Shown piece after piece: positions 36,668 to 44,058 of a DNA stretch of 48,829 nucleotides. Made by a program: the position numbers and the translations under genes. Below the pieces are notes generated by a model, which saw nothing but the letters and a program-made list of their open reading frames with translations, was not told where the DNA came from and made no database searches. How positions within the stretch are numbered: the stretch's first letter is position 1; each line of letters opens with the position of its first letter. The stretch covers positions 1 to 48,829 of the forward strand of contig NZ_JARICI010000068.1 in the NCBI RefSeq assembly GCF_029257255.1. The letters run 5' to 3'. The stretch is from Sporosarcina sp. Lineage in GTDB: Bacteria > Bacillota > Bacilli > Bacillales_A > Planococcaceae.

Positions 36668-36683
36668 AGTGGTCATAACCACT
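36668..36683. promoter_or_regulatory. 16-bp operator in front of the GntR gene
   Basis: AGTGGTCATAACCACT, a perfect palindrome of the dre/NagR type (AGTGGT-N4-ACCACT), just downstream of a TATACT hexamer (minus strand). It shares GTCATAACCA with the operator before agaS. Confidence 0.72.
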
Positions 36684-36847
36684 CGATTTATCCTTAGTAT
36701 AAAATAGTGTTTTTTAAAAGTAAAGGATTTTCAGTTAATATTGGAAATATCTTTACTTACACAGTTGGCAGGACTATCTTTTCTCACTATATAGATATGA
36801 TTTTCTGGTTGATTTAGAAGTGTAATTGTATTTTTTTAAAGATAAAA

Positions 36848-36870
36848 CCCGCAGCTTCAATCGCTGCGGG
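36848..36870 (-). terminator. terminator of the second 40-residue gene copy
   Basis: CCCGCAGC/GCTGCGGG stem with a seven-base loop, identical in stem to the terminator of copy 1. On the minus strand it is followed by a short T stretch interrupted by A. Confidence 0.88.
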
Positions 36871-36885
36871 CCGGGTGCTGCCCAG

Positions 36886-37008
36886 TTATCTTGTATAAGA
36901 AAGAACCGCGTACTTGCTGAAATTCTTCATTGCGTTTGTTGCTTCAGCTTTCTCTGCGTATTCAAAAATTCGTACATTTTCTTGATCGAACAAAGTGATA
37001 ACCCACAT
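36886..37008 (-). CDS. 40-residue conserved small protein, copy 2
   Basis: Near-identical to the copy at 25310-25432, with Asp for Glu at residue 8. Start ATG 37008 with a GGAG box upstream; the longer open frame to 37140 runs through promoter DNA. The upstream block (to about 37160) is conserved with copy 1, including TATGAT, a perfect Rex-type palindrome and a weaker cre-like motif. The two copies flank the whole BASS-GalNAc-GntR segment in the same orientation. Function unknown. Confidence 0.8.
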   Translation of the reverse strand: MWVITLFDQENVRIFEYAEKAEATNAMKNFSKYAVLSYTR

Positions 37009-37117
37009 GTTGTTCATTCTCCTCTTTGGTTTGTATTTTGATTCCCTTGTAGGAAATGCATAACCAACTTCTTTTGTTACCCCTATCATACTATCTTTTC
37101 GGTGCAAAGGAAGTAGC

Positions 37118-37135
37118 TTGTGAAGGTTTTCACAA
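37118..37135. promoter_or_regulatory. perfect Rex-type palindrome, copy 2
   Basis: TTGTGAA-GGTT-TTCACAA matches the Rex operator consensus at all 14 defined positions; it also fits Fnr/CRP TGTGA-N6-TCACA. It lies 39 bp (centre to centre) upstream of TATGAT at 37085-37090, the same spacing as in copy 1. Confidence 0.7.
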
Positions 37136-37146
37136 TTCATTCAAAC

Positions 37147-37160
37147 TCGAAACGCTTACA
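37147..37160. promoter_or_regulatory. cre-like motif, copy 2
   Basis: Minus-strand TGTAAGCGTTTCGA has two mismatches to the CcpA consensus. Retained at the same distance from the Rex-type site as in copy 1. Confidence 0.3.
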
Positions 37161-37288
37161 TATGGATACTCTGTGACACATGGAGAAACAACGTTTAGTA
37201 AAAGTAACCAAGTAATTCATCTTTTCAAATAGAGTGTTAGTGAGGCACGGCCGGGTAACCGCCACATATACTACTAACAGTAAAGACT

Positions 37289-37870
37289 ATGAAAGGAATG
37301 ATCCCCTCGAGTTATCAAGTCCCTTATTTCATGTTCAACTGCTGTATGCCGGTTTATATTCCACTTTGTTACGATGGACATTCTTACCGTTATCCTACAC
37401 AGCCACCGTATACCACTCATGCAAATGAATTCCATACTCCCTTTCCTCAAGCTGCCATAACTGATTACGGCCCTTCACCTTTTGTCGTCAACATTGATGA
37501 AGCTACAAAACAAAATAACACATTTCGCACAGCACTATGGACAGGAAAATATTTTCAGTTAACGTTAATGAGCCTGGAATCTGGAGAAGACATCGGCTTA
37601 GAGATGCATCCTGATGTCGATCAATTCATACGGATTGAAGCTGGTGAAGGACTAGTTCAAATGGGAGATAGAATGGAACAGCTGGATTTTGAACGTAAAG
37701 TATATGATGACTACGCTCTTATCATTCCAGCTGGCAAATGGCATAACCTGACGAATACAGGCACACAACCACTCAAGTTATATTCGATTTATGCTCCGCC
37801 GCAACACCCTTTCGGCACCATACACGAAACAAAAGAGATTTCCCAAGCTGCAGAGTATCATAATGAATAA
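37289..37870 (+). CDS. cupin-domain protein
   Basis: 193-residue protein: a Pro/Tyr-rich N-terminal segment (residues 15-55) followed by a single cupin barrel. Cupin motif 1 is GLEMHPDVDQFIRIEAGEG (His and Glu metal ligands) and motif 2 is LIIPAGKWHNLTNTG. The enzyme or binding activity is unknown. The Tyr/Pro-rich front resembles spore-coat-type proteins, which is only an impression. The start is uncertain: neither ATG 37289 nor later ATGs has a good ribosome site. Confidence 0.8.
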   Translation: MKGMIPSSYQVPYFMFNCCMPVYIPLCYDGHSYRYPTQPPYTTHANEFHTPFPQAAITDYGPSPFVVNIDEATKQNNTFRTALWTGKYFQLTLMSLESGEDIGLEMHPDVDQFIRIEAGEGLVQMGDRMEQLDFERKVYDDYALIIPAGKWHNLTNTGTQPLKLYSIYAPPQHPFGTIHETKEISQAAEYHNE

Positions 37871-37874
37871 TTAA

Positions 37875-37912
37875 AAAATCCACGTCTCCTTTAGTAAAGA
37901 GACGTGGATTTT
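37875..37912. terminator. bidirectional terminator
   Basis: Perfect 14-bp stem AAAATCCACGTCTC with its complement, between the convergent cupin and HxlR genes. Confidence 0.93.
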
Positions 37913-37916
37913 GCAT

Positions 37917-38279
37917 TCATAATACTTGCTCTTGCTGTTCTTGAAGCAGCCCCATCTTCTGCTTGTGCATCACATGGTCCTCTCCCCATTCATGCATCGC
38001 TTCCAGAATGGGTCCCAGAGATCTGCCGTAATCTGTCATGGAATACTCTACTTTTGGCGGCACTTGTGGATAGACGACCCGCTGAATAATGTCTTCCTCT
38101 TCTAATTCGCGAAGCTGCTTTGTCAGCATTTTTTGAGTAATTCCAGGCATACTGCGCTTCAGTTCACTGAAGCGTTTCGTACCTTGGTGAAGCAAATGAA
38201 GCAAGATCACAGGCTTCCACTTTCCCACCACAATCTCTAGCGCCTCTTCTACTTTACATTGAGATATCTCTATATTCAT
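37917..38279 (-). CDS. HxlR/DUF24-family redox-type regulator
   Basis: 120-residue winged-helix regulator. VVGKWKPVILLHLL, RFSELKRSMPGITQKMLTKQL and the wing VPPKVEYSMTDYG are diagnostic of HxlR. Cys8 in ISQCKVEEAL matches the N-terminal sensing cysteine of HypR/YodB-type regulators that respond to electrophiles or hypochlorite. ATG 38279 with GGAGGGATC upstream. It is divergent from a nitroreductase gene, the classic target of such regulators. Palindromes at 38317-38328 and 38330-38346 lie between the two genes. Confidence 0.9.
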   Translation of the reverse strand: MNIEISQCKVEEALEIVVGKWKPVILLHLLHQGTKRFSELKRSMPGITQKMLTKQLRELEEEDIIQRVVYPQVPPKVEYSMTDYGRSLGPILEAMHEWGEDHVMHKQKMGLLQEQQEQVL

Positions 38280-38316
38280 ACTGATCCCTCCAATAGTATC
38301 CTTTTGTACACTATAC

Positions 38317-38346
38317 CACTTTAAAGTGCGTACTTCTACCAAGTAC
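38317..38346. promoter_or_regulatory. tandem palindromes in the HxlR-nitroreductase promoter region
   Basis: CACTTTAAAGTG (12-bp palindrome) is followed directly by GTACTT-CTACC-AAGTAC (6-bp arms). Their place between divergent genes makes them candidate operators for the HxlR protein. Confidence 0.5.
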
Positions 38347-38414
38347 TGTTGCCGCTTATACTCACAGAGAAGTAAATATAATCAAATAACTAGTTGAAAG
38401 TGGAGGTTTTTAGT

Positions 38415-39007
38415 ATGTCAAAACATTTACAGAGACAGTAGAAAGCCGTCGTTCCATCTATGCATTCAGTGCGGAACCTGTTATTTCGGATGATAGAATC
38501 GAAGAAATCATCAGTCACGCTGTCAAACATACACCATCTGCTTTTAATTCACAGTCCGGCCGCGTTATTGTGCTACTCGGCGAACAATATAAAAAGCTTT
38601 GGAAGATCACAGAGGATACTCTCCGTGAAATCGTTCCTGCAGAATTTCCATACGACCGAAGAGCGCACGGCGGCGGTTACGGAACCATTCTTTTCTTTGA
38701 AGACATGGCACTGATCGAATCGCTACAAAATCAGTTTGAAGGGTATAAAGAAAACTTCCCTGTCTGGTCACTGCAGTCTTCCGGCATGCTGCAATTCGTT
38801 ATTTGGACTTCATTAGAGGAAGAAGGATTCGGCGCAAGTCTCCAGCATTACAATCCATTGATTGATGATAGCGTGAAAAAAGAATGGGGTCTTCCTGAGT
38901 CGTGGAAACTGCTAGCACAGATGCCGTTTGGCAAACCACTGATGGAAGCCGGAGAGAAAGAATTTTCTCCTGTGGAAGATCGTATGAAAATGTTTAAGTA
39001 CTATTAA
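38415..39007 (+). pseudogene. nitroreductase family gene with an early frameshift
   Basis: Frm2/YodC-like FMN nitroreductase. GTGGAGG precedes ATG 38415, but the frame ends after eight codons at TAG. If the AAAA run at 38420-38423 had one more A, the reading would be MSKTFTETVESRRSIYAFSA and run continuously to the stop at 39005-39007 (about 198 residues), with family features RRSIYAFS, SAFNSQSGR and GFGASLQHYNPLID. The uninterrupted part from about 38570 lacks the FMN-binding N-terminus. A real disabling frameshift, a sequencing error or slippage-based switching are all possible. Confidence 0.8.
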
Positions 39008-39008
39008 A

Positions 39009-39049
39009 AGAGGAAATACGTTGTCCGCGGACAGTATATTTCCTCTCAT
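39009..39049 (+). terminator. hairpin after the nitroreductase gene
   Basis: GAGGAAATA pairs with TATTTCCTC around a loop containing the palindrome TGTCCGCGGACA. The T-tract is weak, so terminator strength is uncertain. Confidence 0.6.
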
Positions 39050-39237
39050 TACTATTTCAACTGTATCAATGGCACACACTGAACGTGTGTTATCATCACA
39101 TACTACTAGATTTTCGCGTAAGGATCATTTTGCGTGAATGTATTCCCCTAAAAGTGAATTTTACCAGGGGTGCGTGATTTATTCGTAACGATTGAAACAA
39201 ACGGCCGAAATCTGCTCATTACCCCCATATTGTTTTA

Positions 39238-40584
39238 TCACGACTTAACAATTTGGCGTGGCTGATGACTGGCTCTTTCAACCTTAAATAATTCATTCAA
39301 ATAGTGATTCATAAATATCCTCTCAGGATCGAGCTTCTCTCTAACCACAAGGAAATCTGATAGCTTTGGATAAAGAGTTAACAAATCTTCCTTTGTTCGA
39401 GTATGCATTTTCGCCCAATGCGGTCTACCGTCAAATTGCTGCATAATTGATTCCATATCATGAAAGTATTCCTCATAGGGCATCCCTTTGTACATATGGA
39501 AAGCAATATAGGCAGAGTCTCTCTGATAGGAGGGGCTAATCCAAATATCATCTGCCTTCACTGTCCTACATTCGATAGGAAAATGAACGTTATATTTTTT
39601 TGTTACGATACACTCTCGAACTTTCTTCAAGGCAGGTTTTAAATTTTCTAGTGGGATACAGTATTCCATCTCCCTAAATCGAACTAATCTCGGCGTTGCA
39701 AATAATTGATAACTATTAGCTCTTTTAGTCGAGGTACCCACTCCTTTTGCAGACAATCTGCTAAAAAAGCGACTACTCTTCGGAAATATTCTACATGTTT
39801 CTGAGAAGATAAAGAATAAATAGTTTTCTAGTAATAGATTTTTAAAATGATGAAGTTCCATTCTCTGAGGTTTTTGTTCAACGATATTCATTGTCTTCAC
39901 TTGCACAATATCTGAATAAGGAAACAAATAAAATTCAAAATGGCGGTTCGACTCTATGAGTTGTTCAAGTTGTTGTGCTAGTTGAGGAAACGCAATTTTC
40001 CGACTTTTATATTCATAGATCGGACAGGGAATAATTTTTATGGTAACTTTTACGATAATACCAAGACTTCCTAATGAAACAAGACATGCCTTAAAATATG
40101 TAGGGTTATTTTCTTCTGAGATTGTTAGAACTTCACCTGACCCAGTTACTAGTACAACCTCCAAGACTTGAGTTGAAATGTTTCCAAATGCTAACCCTGT
40201 GCCATGGGTGCCTGTAGAAATGGCTCCTGCAATGCTTTGTACATTCACATCCCCTAAATTCTCCTGTGCATATCCAAGCTCACCTAATTCTGCACCAATT
40301 TGAAACAACCGGGTCCCGCCAAGTACTGTAGCATAACATTCTTCTTCATTTATGGTTTCGATGCCACTTAATTCATCAAGAGAAACAAGCCACTCGCTCG
40401 TCTGGACTAAGCTTGTAAATGAATGTCCGGCACCTACTACTCTGATTGTCTTATTTTGTTTTGAGGCTTCTTTTACGAGCTTGCAAATGTCTTCAATTGA
40501 AGTTGGGTAGAATATATTCTCGGGAGTACTTTCACTTGTATGTGCCCAATTTCTCCATGTCTTGCCCTCATCCGTTTTCATCAT
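39238..40584 (-). CDS. FAD-dependent sugar-lactone oxidase (ALO/GULO-like)
   Basis: VAO-family flavoprotein of about 448 residues, related to D-arabinono- and L-gulono-1,4-lactone oxidases. The N-terminal FAD domain has VVGAGHSFTSL, with the His54 that carries covalent FAD in relatives, and SIAGAISTGTHGTG. The C-terminal ALO domain ends with GRPHWAKMH and LDPERIFMNHYL. The start is placed at ATG 40584, with AAGGAG ten bases upstream, overlapping the aldolase stop (ATGA). The natural substrate is unknown; coupling to a PLP aldolase hints at oxidation of a hydroxylated product. Confidence 0.85.
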   Translation of the reverse strand: MMKTDEGKTWRNWAHTSESTPENIFYPTSIEDICKLVKEASKQNKTIRVVGAGHSFTSLVQTSEWLVSLDELSGIETINEEECYATVLGGTRLFQIGAELGELGYAQENLGDVNVQSIAGAISTGTHGTGLAFGNISTQVLEVVLVTGSGEVLTISEENNPTYFKACLVSLGSLGIIVKVTIKIIPCPIYEYKSRKIAFPQLAQQLEQLIESNRHFEFYLFPYSDIVQVKTMNIVEQKPQRMELHHFKNLLLENYLFFIFSETCRIFPKSSRFFSRLSAKGVGTSTKRANSYQLFATPRLVRFREMEYCIPLENLKPALKKVRECIVTKKYNVHFPIECRTVKADDIWISPSYQRDSAYIAFHMYKGMPYEEYFHDMESIMQQFDGRPHWAKMHTRTKEDLLTLYPKLSDFLVVREKLDPERIFMNHYLNELFKVERASHQPRQIVKS

Positions 40585-41753
40585 ACAAAACATACTCCTT
40601 CCCCTCGATATGTTTTATGCCGGCCAACTTCTTGCTGTTCTGCTATACATACAATTTCCTTAAAGCGCTCACAAATTTCTCCCGCTTTTGCGGCTCGAAA
40701 AATAATGGCATCTCCAATTTCCAGTGTTGCATTTTCATAATATACCGGTGTTTGAACCTCACCCGCCCCTTCTAAATCAAGTAACTTCCCACCTACTGGA
40801 AATACTGGCTGCGGTACCTTATCCTTACCCGGTGGACCCGAGGATACATACCCCCCACCATGACAAGTATATATATTAGGCGCAGGCTTTCGAACAACAG
40901 GTAAAGCATAAAACAATGCTGGCTTGTATAAAAATCCACTATAATAATCAAATAGCTTTGGTGAATAAAACCCAGATCCTACTGTTACCTCTGTAACCAC
41001 ATCTTCTTTGGTCGTTGAATGGAGACTTCCAGTACCACCTCCATTAACTAGTGGGAGTGAAAACCCCTCTTGTCGCAGTGCATGAACAACTTTGTTTCTT
41101 CGCTCTTCTACTTCCTTAATTGATTTCTTTTTCAGAAAGTCTATGACACTATTTTTCATCCGTTGAGAAGGGACTTTATCTCCTACCCCTGCAATTTGAG
41201 CCTCATAGCCCATTATTCCAATGAGCTTTACATTCTGTGATTGTTTGATTTTTCTAGCAAGCTCTAATACTGCTGTAGAATCTTTAAGTGGCGATCTTCT
41301 TACACCAAAATGCAGATTAAAAAAGGTTGTGCTCATGTCAACATCAATACAAAGATAAAAGTTCCCCTTTGTTCCCTCAGCAATATGATTGAGATGGTCA
41401 ACATGCTCTGGTGCATCTACCATACAAATAATATTTTTCCCCTTAGAATTCAGAATAGAAATATCAGATAACGCCTTTTTGTCCCAGCAAGGATATGCTA
41501 TTAAAATATCGTCCAATCCTTTTTCCGTAAGAAAAATGGCTTCCTCCGGGCTGTAGCACATGACCCCTTGGAACACAGAATTGGAATCTAAAATTCTTTT
41601 CATAACCTCTACAGAACGAATAGATTTTGAAGCTATTCTTATCTTTTTTCCATTACCATAACTTGCGATTTGTCTACAGTTCTCCTCAAAAGCAGGCAGA
41701 TCCAACAGCAAAGCTGGAAGTGAAATTTCTTCTGGTATTTTGTTGGAATGCAT
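40581..41753 (-). CDS. PLP-dependent amino acid deaminase/aldolase (alanine-racemase-fold, type III)
   Basis: 390-residue fold-type III PLP enzyme of the D-threonine aldolase/D-serine dehydratase family. Lys43 in RIASKSIRS is the PLP Schiff-base lysine, after LLLDLPAFEENC. NGGGTGSLH binds the PLP phosphate. YTCHGGGYVSSG supplies the metal-binding His/Cys near the C-terminus. ATG 41753 with AAAGAGGTG upstream. Its stop overlaps the lactone oxidase start, so both enzymes are made together. The substrate is probably a D-beta-hydroxy amino acid, not certain. Confidence 0.85.
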   Translation of the reverse strand: MHSNKIPEEISLPALLLDLPAFEENCRQIASYGNGKKIRIASKSIRSVEVMKRILDSNSVFQGVMCYSPEEAIFLTEKGLDDILIAYPCWDKKALSDISILNSKGKNIICMVDAPEHVDHLNHIAEGTKGNFYLCIDVDMSTTFFNLHFGVRRSPLKDSTAVLELARKIKQSQNVKLIGIMGYEAQIAGVGDKVPSQRMKNSVIDFLKKKSIKEVEERRNKVVHALRQEGFSLPLVNGGGTGSLHSTTKEDVVTEVTVGSGFYSPKLFDYYSGFLYKPALFYALPVVRKPAPNIYTCHGGGYVSSGPPGKDKVPQPVFPVGGKLLDLEGAGEVQTPVYYENATLEIGDAIIFRAAKAGEICERFKEIVCIAEQQEVGRHKTYRGEGVCFV

Positions 41754-41982
41754 ATACTTCACCTCTTTTTCGTTACTCATCATTCTATGCTTTTGGAAGT
41801 ACTATCAATACCATGACATTAAGTTTCTATATTATTCTTACTTCGTCAAATAATCTGATTTCCCTTCAGTGTAATCAGAAAAACTTGGCAAGCATCGCTC
41901 TAAGTTGTTCAGTGAGCAGTGGGTTAATAAAAAAGCTACTAAAAGTATATTAAATGGACTAGACTCCACGGGGTCAAAAAAT

Positions 41983-42005
41983 CCCCCGAACCATTCGTTC
42001 GAGGG
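41983..42005 (-). terminator. terminator of the disrupted rlmCD-type gene
   Basis: CCCTCGAAC/GTTCGGGGG stem (one mismatch) followed by ATTTTTT on the minus strand, about 55 bases after the rlmCD-like stop at 42061. It probably belonged to the gene into which the mobile element inserted. Confidence 0.85.
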
Positions 42006-42046
42006 AACATAAAACACACTTCATATGTAACTAAAATCTCCATAAA

Positions 42047-43849
42047 CTATTGACACCAACTTATTTCAACTCTAGCAACGCCACGCACTCCACATGTGTC
42101 GTCACTACTATGTGAACACAATTTGTTATCCTCGTTAGCTGTATGTGAACACAATTCATTAGATGTTTTTATGTTATCTTTTTTCGCATTTCTTCGCGCA
42201 GGTTTAAATATCTCGCCATCAAGACTGTTACTTAATCCCGTTTTATATACAAACGTAATCATGGCAGGATCTTTGTTTCCATCTTCATCTACTCCGCCGA
42301 CAATTATCTTATCAACAACACTTTCGAATACATATCGATCAAATGTATCAATCACTTCATTTTGTTCTAAAACTTTTTTGAAAGTTAATAAGCGTTTTTT
42401 AATATCTTTTTCCTCTTCCAAATTCGATAAAGACTTTTCCCTTGTTTGCACTTTCTCATTAATTTCTTGCATCAGTGCATTGTACTTTTCTTCATACGTT
42501 TCATTGTCGATGATATCCTCTAATCTCATATCCACTAATTTATTCTTTTTGTTCTCCAATCCTTGAATCTCTTTTTCTATTTTAGCTATTTCTTTATGAA
42601 TCGTATTGGAGCTCAATGCTTCTTCCATTCGTTGCAAAAATTCTTCCAATACATCTTTGTTATTATTACACATAATTCGGTAACTTTCTAGAAAGGCTTT
42701 TTCAATAGCTTCTTCGGGTATTCCTTTACTATCTGGACAGAATCTTTTCCCCTTCTTTGTGCTTGTAACACACTGCCAAATCGTTTTACCGTATTTCGTT
42801 CCACTATGCCATCTACGTCTCGTTAATGTACTGTCACAATATGCACATTCAATCATGCAACTAAAAGCATATTTACGACTAAACTTCTCTCGCTTCCCAC
42901 CATTATTAGCTACTGTATTTCGTCCGCGATTTCTTCTCATTCTGATTTCCTGTGCTTTATCAAATATTTCAGCACTGACAATTGGTTCATGGTGATTTCG
43001 TAAATAATACTGATCTTCCTCACCAAAGTTTTCTAATCGGCGTTTTGAAATGGGATCTAATGTAAAAGTTTTCCCCATTAAAATATCGCCTTTATATTTT
43101 TCATTCTTTATAATTCCAAGTACAGTTGTTTCAGCCCATGTGGGAGTATCTTTCTTTGTTTTGTAGCCTAAATTCTCTAACTCTCTTGAAATGATACTTC
43201 CCCCTGCTCCTTCAACATATCTTTGAAATATATAACGAACAATTTCCGCTTCCTTTTCGTTTATTGAAATACTGTTATCTTCTGGATGATAGTCATAACC
43301 AAGACAACCTTGAAAACCAACTAACTCTCCACGTTGCATTTTCATCTTTAATCCCTTTTTAACATTGGCAGATATATTTTCAACTTCCTGTTGTGCGACT
43401 GAACTTAAAACGACAAGTAACAATTCACCATCCATTGTCAGTGTATTAATTTTTTCATCCTCAAAATAAACGGCTATATCTCTTTCTTTTAACATACGAA
43501 CATATTTCAACGTATCTAATGTATTCCTTGCAAATCTAGATATTGACTTCGTAATCACCATATCAATATCTCCATTCATACAATCATTAATCATTCGTTG
43601 AAAATCTTCACGTTTAGTAACTTGTGTGCCTGTGATGGCTTCATCCGCATAAATATCGGCTAACACCCATTCTACATTTTTCTGAATTAAATCCGAGTAA
43701 TAAGAGACTTGTGATTTATAGCTATTTAACTGATCTTCCGAGCCTGTACTTACCCTACAATAGGCTGCTACTCTAAGCTGTTTTATTTCTTTTCCACGTT
43801 TCTGGTTGGCTAAGTTACTATTGGCCCGAATCACTTCTACTTCCGACAT
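42047..43849 (-). CDS. large serine recombinase (integrase) of the mobile element
   Basis: 600-residue serine integrase. The resolvase domain (residues 25-175) has nucleophile Ser34 in YCRVSTGSE, and SRFARN completes the active site. Then come the Recombinase domain (about 190-300), a zinc-ribbon (CAYC...C...C, about 355-400), a coiled coil (about 440-500) and a C-terminal tail. The last ~20 residues (CGVRGVARVEISWCQ) are encoded by target DNA read in another frame, showing that the gene abuts the attachment site. GGGAGGAG precedes the ATG, and the promoter lies within an 11-bp inverted repeat. Confidence 0.95.
   Translation of the reverse strand: MSEVEVIRANSNLANQKRGKEIKQLRVAAYCRVSTGSEDQLNSYKSQVSYYSDLIQKNVEWVLADIYADEAITGTQVTKREDFQRMINDCMNGDIDMVITKSISRFARNTLDTLKYVRMLKERDIAVYFEDEKINTLTMDGELLLVVLSSVAQQEVENISANVKKGLKMKMQRGELVGFQGCLGYDYHPEDNSISINEKEAEIVRYIFQRYVEGAGGSIISRELENLGYKTKKDTPTWAETTVLGIIKNEKYKGDILMGKTFTLDPISKRRLENFGEEDQYYLRNHHEPIVSAEIFDKAQEIRMRRNRGRNTVANNGGKREKFSRKYAFSCMIECAYCDSTLTRRRWHSGTKYGKTIWQCVTSTKKGKRFCPDSKGIPEEAIEKAFLESYRIMCNNNKDVLEEFLQRMEEALSSNTIHKEIAKIEKEIQGLENKKNKLVDMRLEDIIDNETYEEKYNALMQEINEKVQTREKSLSNLEEEKDIKKRLLTFKKVLEQNEVIDTFDRYVFESVVDKIIVGGVDEDGNKDPAMITFVYKTGLSNSLDGEIFKPARRNAKKDNIKTSNELCSHTANEDNKLCSHSSDDTCGVRGVARVEISWCQ
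42061..42105 (-). pseudogene. attachment-site remnant: 3' end of an rlmCD/rumA-type methyltransferase gene
   Basis: In the frame overlapping the recombinase end, the minus strand reads VTTHVECVALLELK then stop. This matches the conserved C-terminus of RlmCD/RumA 23S rRNA uracil-5-methyltransferases (typically THVECVxLL near the end). The rest of that gene should lie beyond the right end of the element, outside this window. It defines the left attachment region. Confidence 0.75.
42109..42156. repeat. two 15-bp direct repeats beside the attachment site
   Basis: TATGTGAACACAATT occurs at 42109-42123 and 42142-42156, 33 bp apart and in frame, giving the repeated LCSH in the recombinase tail. They could be recombinase or directionality-factor binding sites. 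Confidence 0.5.
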
Positions 43850-43864
43850 AATAGCTCCTCCCTT

Positions 43865-43910
43865 TTGTGTTCCTTATATACTTTCTATTATAGCACCAAA
43901 AGGAACACAA
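43865..43910. promoter_or_regulatory. recombinase promoter inside an 11-bp inverted repeat
   Basis: TTGTGTTCCTT (43865-43875) and AAGGAACACAA (43900-43910) flank a minus-strand TATAAT at 43887-43892. The layout suggests an operator controlling recombinase expression. Confidence 0.65.
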
Positions 43911-43911
43911 T

Positions 43912-44058
43912 TCAGCTTGTAATATCGGAGATAATACAATATTCTTTCATTAACTTATTTTTAACCATGTAATATTCTTTTTCAGTAATCAATTTACGGG
44001 TTAGCAGTTGTTTTAACATAGCAATTTGCATACTATAAAGAATCAAATTCTGTTTCAA
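43912..44058 (-). CDS. small SHOCT-like protein of the mobile element
   Basis: 48-residue protein (TTG start with AAGGGGGCG upstream) reading MKQNLILYSMQIAMLKQLL at its front and RKLITEKEYYMVKNKLMKEY in the middle. The LLTRKLITEKEY part resembles SHOCT-like motifs, found in small proteins encoded just upstream of serine recombinases in Firmicute conjugative elements. It ends 63 bases before the recombinase gene. A role as excisionase (directionality factor) is possible but unproven. Confidence 0.65.
   Translation of the reverse strand: MKQNLILYSMQIAMLKQLLTRKLITEKEYYMVKNKLMKEYCIISDITS

Noticed and set aside
37009..37140. 44-codon N-terminal extension of the second 40-residue gene
   Set aside because: The matching region of the first copy is not open and contains the promoter and Rex-type site in both copies, so it is regulatory DNA.
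42109..42156. The two 15-bp repeats as the integration core itself
   Set aside because: They lie within element-side coding sequence, while the rlmCD remnant ends at 42105; serine recombinase cores are usually 2-3 bp of shared sequence, so these are more likely binding sites.
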